A DNA stretch of 64,000 bases from Atherix ibis (Eukaryota; Arthropoda; Insecta; Diptera; Athericidae): the NCBI GenBank assembly GCA_958298945.1, contig OY282610.1:65655088-65719087 (forward strand), given 5' to 3'. The notes under the pieces are model-generated. The model was not told the DNA's origin. It saw only the letters and a list, made by a program, of their open reading frames with translations, and ran no database searches. The translations under genes were made by a program, and so were the position numbers. Each line of letters opens with the position of its first letter. Within the stretch, counting starts at the first letter, position 1. Shown in pieces: positions 49,301-61,013 of the stretch.

Positions 49301-50028
49301 GCTTTTTTGGTTACCCTTTCCTGATCTAGGTCTCCGCCGATATACATACTTAAGAATGAAAAAGTCCTCAGCCGCCGCTGTAAAATTGCATAGGGTTCGT
49401 TACTGCCAACTGAGCGGTGTTACAACATTTTACCTTTTAAGTACCGTCCATTCTTACATTTTAAACGTTTAGTTTGAATAATTTTTTCTGGTTTTCAAAA
49501 CAGATAGAAAATATTTAAAATTGTATTATTAAAATCGATAAAATAATATGAAATGATAAATAGCATTTTTGGTTACCCTTTCCTGATCTAGGTCTCCGCC
49601 GATATACATACTTAAGAATGAAAAAGTCCTCAGCCGCCGCTGTAAAATTGCATAGGGTTCGTTACTGCCAACTGATCGGTGTTACAACATTTTACCTTTT
49701 AAGTACCGTCCATTCTTACATTTTAAACGTTTAGTTTGAATAATTTTTTTCTGGTTTTCAAAACAGATAGAAAATATGTAAAAATGTATTATTAAAATCG
49801 ATAAAATAATATGAAATGATAAATAGCTTTTTTGGTTACCCTTTCCTGATCTAGGTCTCCGCCGATATACATACTTAAGAATGAAAAAGTCCTCAGCCGC
49901 CGCTGTAAAATTGCATAGGGTTCGTTACTGCCAACTGAGCGGTGTTACAACATTTTACCTTTTAAGTACCGCCCATTCTTACATTTTAAACGTTTAGTTT
50001 GAATAATTTTTTTCTGGTTTTCAAAACA
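46365..50028 (+). repeat. Satellite higher-order repeat, two 7-monomer units
   Basis: Units 46365-48196 and 48197-50028 (1,832 bases each) repeat the variant order: C-type with ACTACC and TTATGG, C-type with CCACCTGAG, B-type with CCGCCC, A, A with 6 T, an ATTTAAAATTG copy with AGCATTTTTGG and ACTGATCGG, then A with CCGCCC. C-type pairs also occur at 44802 and 51336 with different followers. Confidence 0.8.
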
Positions 50029-53000
50029 GATAGAAAATATGTAAAAATGTATTATTAAAATCGATAAAATAATATGAAATGATAAATAGCTTTTTTGGTT
50101 ACCCTTTCCTGATCTAGGTCTCCGCCGATATACATACTTAAGAATGAAAAAGTCCTCAGCCGCCGCTGTAAAATTGCATAGGGTTCGTTACTGCCAACTG
50201 AGCGGTGTTACAACATTTTACCTTTTAAGTACCGTCCATTCTTACATTTTAAACGTTTAGTTTGAATAATTTTTTTCTGGTTTTCAAAACAGATAGAAAA
50301 TATGTAAAAATGTATTATTAAAATCGATAAAATAATATGAAATGATAAATAGCTTTTTTGGTTACCCTTTCCTGATCTAGGATCTAGATCTTTTAAGAAT
50401 GAAAAAGTCCTCAGCCGCCGCTGTAAAATTGCATAGGGTTCGTTACTGCCAACTGAGCGGTGTTACAACATTTTACCTTTTAAGTACCGTCCATTCTTAC
50501 ATTTTAAACGTTTAGTTTGAATAATTTTTTTCTGGTTTTCAAAACAGATAGAAAATATGTAAAAATGTATTATTAAAATCGATAAAATAATATGAAATGA
50601 TAAATAGCTTTTTTGGTTACCCTTTCCTGATCTAGGTCTCCGCCGATATACATACTTAAGAATGAAAAAGTCCTCAGCCGCCGCTGTAAAATTGCATAGG
50701 GTTCGTTACTGCCAACTGAGCGGTGTTACAACATTTTACCTTTTAAGTACCGCCCATTCTTACATTTTAAACGTTTAGTTTGAATTATTTTTTTCTGGTT
50801 TTCAAAACAGATAGAAAATATGTAAAAATGTATTATTAAAATCGATAAAATAATATGAAATGATAAATAGCTTTTTTGGTTACCCTTTCCTGATCTAGGT
50901 CTCCGCCGATATACATACTTAAGAATGAAAAAGTCCTCAGCCGCCGCTGTAAAATTGCATAGGGTTCGTTACTGCCAACTGAGCGGTGTTACAACATTTT
51001 ACCTTTTAAGTACCGCCCATTCTTACATTTTAAACGTTTAGTTTGAATTATTTTTTTCTGGTTTTCAAAACAGATAGAAAATATGTAAAAATGTATTATT
51101 AAAATCGATAAAATAATATGAAATGATAAATAGCTTTTTTGGTTACCCTTTCCTGATCTAGGTCTCCGCCGATATACATACTTAAGAATGAAAAAGTCCT
51201 CAGCCGCCGCTGTAAAATTGCATAGGGTTCGTTACTGCCAACTGAGCGGTGTTACAACATTTTACCTTTTAAGTACCGCCCATTCTTACATTTTAAACGT
51301 TTAGTTTGAATTATTTTTTTCTGGTTTTCAAAACAGATAGAAAATATGTAAAAATGTATTATTAAAATCGATAAAATAATATGAAATGATAAATAGCTTT
51401 TTTGGTTACCCCTTCCTGATCTAGCTCTCCGCCGATATACATACTTAAGAATGAAAAATTCCTCAGCCGCTGCTGTAAAATTGCATAGGGTTCGTTACTA
51501 CCAACTGAGCGGTGTTACAACATTTTACCTTTTAAGTACCGTCCATTCTTACATTTTAAACGTTTAGTTTGAATAATTTTTTTATGGTTTTCAAAAAGGA
51601 TAGAAAATATGTAAAAATGTATTATTAAAATCGATAAAATAATATGAAATGATAAATAGCTTTTTTGGTTACCCCTTCCTGATCTAGCTCTCCGCCGATA
51701 TACATACTTAAGAATGAAAAATTCCTCAGCCGCTGCTGTAAAATTGCATAGGGTTCGTTACTGCCACCTGAGCGGTGTTACAACATTTTACCTTTTAAGT
51801 ACCGCCCATTCTTACATTTTAAACGTTTAGTTTGAATAATTTTTTTCTGGTTTTCAAAACAGATAGAAAATATGTAAAAATGTATTATTAAAATCGATAA
51901 AATAATATGAAATGATAAATAGCTTTTTTGGTTACCCTTTCCTGATCTAGGATCTAGATCTTTTAAGAATGAAAAAGTCCTCAGCCGCCGCTGTAAAATT
52001 GCATAGGGTTCGTTACTGCCAACTGAGCGGTGTTACAACATTTTACCTTTTAAGTACCGCCCATTCTTACATTTTAAACGTTTAGTTTGAATAATTTTTT
52101 TCTGGTTTTCAAAACAGATAGAAAATATGTAAAAATACATTATTAAAATCGATAAAATAATATGAAATGATAAATAGCTTTTTTGGTTACCCTTTCCTGA
52201 TCTAGGTCTCCGCCGATATACATACTTAAGAATGAAAAAGTCCTCAGCCGCCGCTGTAAAATTGCATAGGGTTCGTTACTGCCAACTGAGCGGTGTTACA
52301 ACATTTTACCTTTTTAGTACCGTCCATTCTTACATTTTAAACGTTTAGTTTGAATAATTTTTTCTGGTTTTCAAAACAGATAGAAAATATGTAAAAATGT
52401 ATTATTAAAATCGATAAAATAATATGAAATGATAAATAGCTTTTTTGGTTACCCTTTCCTGATCTAGGTCTCCGCCGATATACATACTTAAGAATGAAAA
52501 AGTCCTCAGCCGCCGCTGTAAAATTGCATAGGGTTCGTTACTGCCAACTGAGCGGTGTTACAACATTTTACCTTTTAAGTACCGCCCATTCTTACATTTT
52601 AAACGTTTAGTTTGAATAATTTTTTTCTGGTTTTCAAAACAGATAGAAAATATGTAAAAATACATTATTAAAATCGATAAAATAATATGAAATGATAAAT
52701 AGCTTTTTTGGTTACCCTTTCCTGATCTAGGTCTCCGCCGATATACATACTTAAGAATGAAAAAGTCCTCAGCCGCCGCTGTAAAATTGCATAGGGTTCG
52801 TTACTACCAACTGAGCGGTATTACAACTTTTTACCTTTTTAGTACCGTCCATTCTTACATTTTAAACGTTTAGTTTGAATAATTTTTTCTGGTTTTCAAA
52901 ACAGATAGAAATATGTAAAAATGTATTATTAAAATCGATAAAATAATATGAAATGATAAATAGCTTTTTTGGTTACCCTTTCCTGATCTAGGTCTCCGCC

Positions 53001-56000
53001 GATATACATACTTAAGAATGAAAAAGTCCTCAGCCGCCGCTGTAAAATTGCATAGGGTTCGTTACTGCCAACTGAGCGGTGTTACAACATTTTACCTTTT
53101 TAGTACCGTCCATTCTTACATTTTAAACGTTTAGTTTGAATAATTTTTTCTGGTTTTCAAAACAGATAGAAAATATTTAAAATTGTATTATTAAAATCGA
53201 TAAAATAATATGAAATGATAAATAGCTTTTTTGGTTACCCTTTCCTGATCTAGGTCTCCGCCGATATACATACTTAAGAATGAAAAAGTCCTCAGCCGCC
53301 GCTGTAAAATTGCATAGGGTTCGTTACTGCCAACTGAGCGGTGTTACAACATTTTACCTTTTAAGTACCGTCCATTCTTACATTTTAAACGTTTAGTTTG
53401 AATAATTTTTTTCTGGTTTTCAAAACAGATAGAAAATATGTAAAAATGTATTATTAAAATCGATAAAATAATATGAAATGATAAATAGCTTTTTTGGTTA
53501 CCCTTTCCTGATCTAGGTCTCCGCCGATATACATACTTAAGAATGAAAAAGTCCTCAGCCGCCGCTGTAAAATTGCATAGGGTTCGTTACTGCCAACTGA
53601 GCGGTGTTACAACATTTTACCTTTTAAGTACCGCCCATTCTTACATTTTAAACGTTTAGTTTGAATAATTTTTTTCTGGTTTTCAAAACAGATAGAAAAT
53701 ATGTAAAAATGTATTATTAAAATCGATAAAATAATATGAAATGATAAATAGCTTTTTTGGTTACCCTTTCCTGATCTAGGTCTCCGCCGATATACATACT
53801 TAAGAATGAAAAAGTCCTCAGCCGCCGCTGTAAAATTGCATAGGGTTCGTTACTGCCAACTGAGCGGTGTTACAACATTTTACCTTTTAAGTACCGCCCA
53901 TTCTTACATTTTAAACGTTTAGTTTGAATAATTTTTTTCTGGTTTTCAAAACAGATAGAAAATATGTAAAAATGTATTATTAAAATCGATAAAATAATAT
54001 GAAATGATAAATAGCTTTTTTGGTTACCCTTTCCTGATCTAGGTCTCCGCCGATATACATACTTAAGAATGAAAAAGTCCTCAGCCGCCGCTGTAAAATT
54101 GCATAGGGTTCGTTACTGCCAACTGAGCGGTGTTACAACATTTTACCTTTTAAGTACCGCCCATTCTTACATTTTAAACGTTTAGTTTGAATAATTTTTT
54201 TCTGGTTTTCAAAACAGATAGAAAATATGTAAAAATGTATTATTAAAATCGATAAAATAATATGAAATGATAAATAGCTTTTTTGGTTACCCTTTCCTGA
54301 TCTAGGTCTCCGCCGATATACATACTTAAGAATGAAAAAGTCCTCAGCCGCCGCTGTAAAATTGCATAGGGTTCGTTACTGCCAACTGAGCGGTGTTACA
54401 ACATTTTACCTTTTAAGTACCGTCCATTCTTACATTTTAAACGTTTAGTTTGAATAATTTTTTCTGGTTTTCAAAACAGATAGAAAATATTTAAAATTGT
54501 ATTATTAAAATCGATAAAATAATATGAAATGATAAATAGCATTTTTGGTTACCCTTTCCTGATCTAGGTCTCCGCCGATATACATACTTAAGAATGAAAA
54601 AGTCCTCAGCCGCCGCTGTAAAATTGCATAGGGTTCGTTACTGCCAACTGATCGGTGTTACAACATTTTACCTTTTAAGTACCGTCCATTCTTACATTTT
54701 AAACGTTTAGTTTGAATAATTTTTTTCTGGTTTTCAAAACAGATAGAAAATATGTAAAAATGTATTATTAAAATCGATAAAATAATATGAAATGATAAAT
54801 AGCTTTTTTGGTTACCCTTTCCTGATCTAGGTCTCCGCCGATATACATACTTAAGAATGAAAAAGTCCTCAGCCGCCGCTGTAAAATTGCATAGGGTTCG
54901 TTACTGCCAACTGAGCGGTGTTACAACATTTTACCTTTTAAGTACCGCCCATTCTTACATTTTAAACGTTTAGTTTGAATAATTTTTTTCTGGTTTTCAA
55001 AACAGATAGAAAATATGTAAAAATGTATTATTAAAATCGATAAAATAATATGAAATGATAAATAGCTTTTTTGGTTACCCTTTCCTGATCTAGGTCTCCG
55101 CCGATATACATACTTAAGAATGAAAAAGTCCTCAGCCGCCGCTGTAAAATTGCATAGGGTTCGTTACTGCCAACTGAGCGGTGTTACAACATTTTACCTT
55201 TTAAGTACCGTCCATTCTTACATTTTAAACGTTTAGTTTGAATAATTTTTTTCTGGTTTTCAAAACAGATAGAAAATATGTAAAAATGTATTATTAAAAT
55301 CGATAAAATAATATGAAATGATAAATAGCTTTTTTGGTTACCCTTTCCTGATCTAGGATCTAGATCTTTTAAGAATGAAAAAGTCCTCAGCCGCCGCTGT
55401 AAAATTGCATAGGGTTCGTTACTGCCAACTGAGCGGTGTTACAACATTTTACCTTTTAAGTACCGTCCATTCTTACATTTTAAACGTTTAGTTTGAATAA
55501 TTTTTTTCTGGTTTTCAAAACAGATAGAAAATATGTAAAAATGTATTATTAAAATCGATAAAATAATATGAAATGATAAATAGCTTTTTTGGTTACCCTT
55601 TCCTGATCTAGGTCTCCGCCGATATACATACTTAAGAATGAAAAAGTCCTCAGCCGCCGCTGTAAAATTGCATAGGGTTCGTTACTGCCAACTGAGCGGT
55701 GTTACAACATTTTACCTTTTAAGTACCGCCCATTCTTACATTTTAAACGTTTAGTTTGAATTATTTTTTTCTGGTTTTCAAAACAGATAGAAAATATGTA
55801 AAAATGTATTATTAAAATCGATAAAATAATATGAAATGATAAATAGCTTTTTTGGTTACCCTTTCCTGATCTAGGTCTCCGCCGATATACATACTTAAGA
55901 ATGAAAAAGTCCTCAGCCGCCGCTGTAAAATTGCATAGGGTTCGTTACTGCCAACTGAGCGGTGTTACAACATTTTACCTTTTAAGTACCGTCCATTCTT

Positions 56001-59000
56001 ACATTTTAAACGTTTAGTTTGAATAATTTTTTTCTGGTTTTCAAAACAGATAGAAAATATGTAAAAATGTATTATTAAAATCGATAAAATAATATGAAAT
56101 GATAAATAGCTTTTTTGGTTACCCTTTCCTGAGCTAGGTCTCCGCCGATATACATACTTAAGAATGAAAAAGTCCTCAGCCGCCGCTGTAAAATTGCATA
56201 GGGTTCGTTACTGCCAACTGAGCGGTGTTACAACATTTTACCTTTTAAGTACCGTCCATTCTTACATTTTAAACGTTTAATTTGAATAATTTTTTTCTGG
56301 TTTTCAAAACAGATAGAAAATATGTAAAAATGTATTATTAAAATCGATAAAATAATATGAAATGATAAATAGCTTTTTTGGTTACCCTTTCCTGATCTAG
56401 GTCTCCGCCGATATACATACTTAAGAATGAAAAAGTCCTCAGCCGCCGCTGTAAAATTGCATAGGGTTCGTTACTGCCAACTGAGCGGTGTTACAACATT
56501 TTACCTTTTAAGTACCGCCCATTCTTACATTTTAAACGTTTAGTTTGAATTATTTTTTTCTGGTTTTCAAAACAGATAGAAAATATGTAAAAATGTATTA
56601 TTAAAATCGATAAAATAATATGAAATGATAAATAGCTTTTTTGGTTACCCTTTCCTGATCTAGGTCTCCGCCGATATACATACTTAAGAATGAAAAAGTC
56701 CTCAGCCGCCGCTGTAAAATTGCATAGGGTTCGTTACTGCCAACTGATCGGTGTTACAACATTTTACCTTTTAAGTACCGTCCATTCTTACATTTTAAAC
56801 GTTTAGTTTGAATAATTTTTTTCTGGTTTTCAAAACAGATAGAAAATATGTAAAAATGTATTATTAAAATCGATAAAATAATATGAAATGATAAATAGCT
56901 TTTTTGGTTACCCTTTCCTGATCTAGGTCTCCGCCGATATACATACTTAAGAATGAAAAAGTCCTCAGCCGCCGCTGTAAAATTGCATAGGGTTCGTTAC
57001 TGCCAACTGAGCGGTGTTACAACATTTTACCTTTTAAGTACCGCCCATTCTTACATTTTAAACGTTTAGTTTGAATAATTTTTTTCTGGTTTTCAAAACA
57101 GATAGAAAATATGTAAAAATGTATTATTAAAATCGATAAAATAATATGAAATGATAAATAGCTTTTTTGGTTACCCTTTCCTGATCTAGGTCTCCGCCGA
57201 TATACATACTTAAGAATGAAAAAGTCCTCAGCCGCCGCTGTAAAATTGCATAGGGTTCGTTACTGCCAACTGAGCGGTGTTACAACATTTTACCTTTTAA
57301 GTACCGCCCATTCTTACATTTTAAACGTTTAGTTTGAATTATTTTTTTCTGGTTTTCAAAACAGATAGAAAATATGTAAAAATGTATTATTAAAATCGAT
57401 AAAATAATATGAAATGATAAATAGCTTTTTTGGTTACCCTTTCCTGATCTAGGATCTAGATCTTTTAAGAATGAAAAAGTCCTCAGCCGCCGCTGTAAAA
57501 TTGCATAGGGTTCGTTACTGCCAACTGAGCGGTGTTACAACATTTTACCTTTTAAGTACCGTCCATTCTTACATTTTAAACGTTTAGTTTGAATAATTTT
57601 TTTCTGGTTTTCAAAACAGATAGAAAATATGTAAAAATGTATTATTAAAATCGATAAAATAATATGAAATGATAAATAGCTTTTTTGGTTACCCTTTCCT
57701 GATCTAGGTCTCCGCCGATATACATACTTAAGAATGAAAAAGTCCTCAGCCGCCGCTGTAAAATTGCATAGGGTTCGTTACTGCCAACTGAGCGGTGTTA
57801 CAACATTTTACCTTTTAAGTACCGCCCATTCTTACATTTTAAACGTTTAGTTTGAATTATTTTTTTCTGGTTTTCAAAACAGATAGAAAATATGTAAAAA
57901 TGTATTATTAAAATCGATAAAATAATATGAAATGATAAATAGCTTTTTTGGTTACCCTTTCCTGATCTAGGTCTCCGCCGATATACATACTTAAGAATGA
58001 AAAAGTCCTCAGCCGCCGCTGTAAAATTGCATAGGGTTCGTTACTGCCAACTGATCGGTGTTACAACATTTTACCTTTTAAGTACCGTCCATTCTTACAT
58101 TTTAAACGTTTAGTTTGAATAATTTTTTTCTGGTTTTCAAAACAGATAGAAAATATGTAAAAATGTATTATTAAAATCGATAAAATAATATGAAATGATA
58201 AATAGCTTTTTTGGTTACCCTTTCCTGATCTAGGTCTCCGCCGATATACATACTTAAGAATGAAAAAGTCCTCAGCCGCCGCTGTAAAATTGCATAGGGT
58301 TCGTTACTGCCAACTGAGCGGTGTTACAACATTTTACCTTTTAAGTACCGCCCATTCTTACATTTTAAACGTTTAGTTTGAATAATTTTTTTCTGGTTTT
58401 CAAAACAGATAGAAAATATGTAAAAATGTATTATTAAAATCGATAAAATAATATGAAATGATAAATAGCTTTTTTGGTTACCCTTTCCTGATCTAGGTCT
58501 CCGCCGATATACATACTTAAGAATGAAAAAGTCCTCAGCCGCCGCTGTAAAATTGCATAGGGTTCGTTACTGCCAACTGAGCGGTGTTACAACATTTTAC
58601 CTTTTAAGTACCGTCCATTCTTACATTTTAAACGTTTAGTTTGAATAATTTTTTTCTGGTTTTCAAAACAGATAGAAAATATGTAAAAATGTATTATTAA
58701 AATCGATAAAATAATATGAAATGATAAATAGCTTTTTTGGTTACCCTTTCCTGATCTAGGATCTAGATCTTTTAAGAATGAAAAAGTCCTCAGCCGCCGC
58801 TGTAAAATTGCATAGGGTTCGTTACTGCCAACTGAGCGGTGTTACAACATTTTACCTTTTAAGTACCGTCCATTCTTACATTTTAAACGTTTAGTTTGAA
58901 TAATTTTTTTCTGGTTTTCAAAACAGATAGAAAATATGTAAAAATGTATTATTAAAATCGATAAAATAATATGAAATGATAAATAGCTTTTTTGGTTACC

Positions 59001-59451
59001 CTTTCCTGATCTAGGTCTCCGCCGATATACATACTTAAGAATGAAAAAGTCCTCAGCCGCCGCTGTAAAATTGCATAGGGTTCGTTACTGCCAACTGAGC
59101 GGTGTTACAACATTTTACCTTTTAAGTACCGCCCATTCTTACATTTTAAACGTTTAGTTTGAATTATTTTTTTCTGGTTTTCAAAACAGATAGAAAATAT
59201 GTAAAAATGTATTATTAAAATCGATAAAATAATATGAAATGATAAATAGCTTTTTTGGTTACCCTTTCCTGATCTAGGTCTCCGCCGATATACATACTTA
59301 AGAATGAAAAAGTCCTCAGCCGCCGCTGTAAAATTGCATAGGGTTCGTTACTGCCAACTGAGCGGTGTTACAACATTTTACCTTTTAAGTACCGTCCATT
59401 CTTACATTTTAAACGTTTAGTTTGAATAATTTTTTTCTGGTTTTCAAAACA

Positions 59452-61013
59452 GATAGAAAATATGTAAAAATGTATTATTAAAATCGATAAAATAATATGA
59501 AATGATAAATAGCTTTTTTGGTTACCCTTTCCTGAGCTAGGTCTCCGCCGATATACATACTTAAGAATGAAAAAGTCCTCAGCCGCCGCTGTAAAATTGC
59601 ATAGGGTTCGTTACTGCCAACTGAGCGGTGTTACAACATTTTACCTTTTAAGTACCGTCCATTCTTACATTTTAAACGTTTAATTTGAATAATTTTTTTC
59701 TGGTTTTCAAAACAGATAGAAAATATGTAAAAATGTATTATTAAAATCGATAAAATAATATGAAATGATAAATAGCTTTTTTGGTTACCCTTTCCTGATC
59801 TAGGATCTAGATCTTTTAAGAATGAAAAAGTCCTCAGCCGCCGCTGTAAAATTGCATAGGGTTCGTTACTGCCAACTGAGCGGTGTTACAACATTTTACC
59901 TTTTAAGTACCGTCCATTCTTACATTTTAAACGTTTAGTTTGAATAATTTTTTTCTGGTTTTTAAAACAGATAGAAAATATGTAAAAATGTATTATTAAA
60001 ATCGATAAAATAATATGAAATGATAAATAGCTTTTTTGGTTACCCTTTCCTGATCTAGGTCTCCGCCGATATACATACTTAAGAATGAAAAAGTCCTCAG
60101 CCGCCGCTGTAAAATTGCATAGGGTTCGTTACTGCCAACTGAGCGGTGTTACAACATTTTACCTTTTAAGTACCGTCCATTCTTACATTTTAAACGTTTA
60201 GTTTGAATAATTTTTTTCTGGTTTTCAAAACAGATAGAAAATGTGTAAAAATGTATTATTAAAATCGATAAAATAATATGAAATGATAAATAGCTTTTTT
60301 GGTTACCCTTTCCTGAGCTAGGTCTCCGCCGATATACATACTTAAGAATGAAAAAGTCCTCAGCCGCCGCTGTAAAATTGCATAGGGTTCGTTACTGCCA
60401 ACTGAGCGGTGTTACAACATTTTACCTTTTAAGTACCGTCCATTCTTACATTTTAAACGTTTAATTTGAATAATTTTTTTCTGGTTTTCAAAACAGATAG
60501 AAAATATGTAAAAATGTATTATTAAAATCGATAAAATAATATGAAATGATAAATAGCTTTTTTGGTTACCCTTTCCTGATCTAGGATCTAGATCTTTTAA
60601 GAATGAAAAAGTCCTCAGCCGCCGCTGTAAAATTGCATAGGGTTCGTTACTGCCAACTGAGCGGTGTTACAACATTTTACCTTTTAAGTACCGTCCATTC
60701 TTACATTTTAAACGTTTAGTTTGAATAATTTTTTTCTGGTTTTTAAAACAGATAGAAAATATGTAAAAATGTATTATTAAAATCGATAAAATAATATGAA
60801 ATGATAAATAGCTTTTTTGGTTACCCTTTCCTGATCTAGGTCTCCGCCGATATACATACTTAAGAATGAAAAAGTCCTCAGCCGCCGCTGTAAAATTGCA
60901 TAGGGTTCGTTACTGCCAACTGAGCGGTGTTACAACATTTTACCTTTTAAGTACCGTCCATTCTTACATTTTAAACGTTTAATTTGAATAATTTTTTTCT
61001 GGTTTTCAAAACA
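59452..61013 (+). repeat. Satellite higher-order repeat, two 3-monomer units
   Basis: Units starting at 59452 and 60233 (781 bases apart) share the order: copy with CCTGAGCTAGG and CGTTTAATTTG, then a B-type copy with GGTTTTTAAAACAG, then an ordinary A copy. A related GAGCTAGG/TTTAATTTG copy lies at 43750 and another at 56120. Confidence 0.75.
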
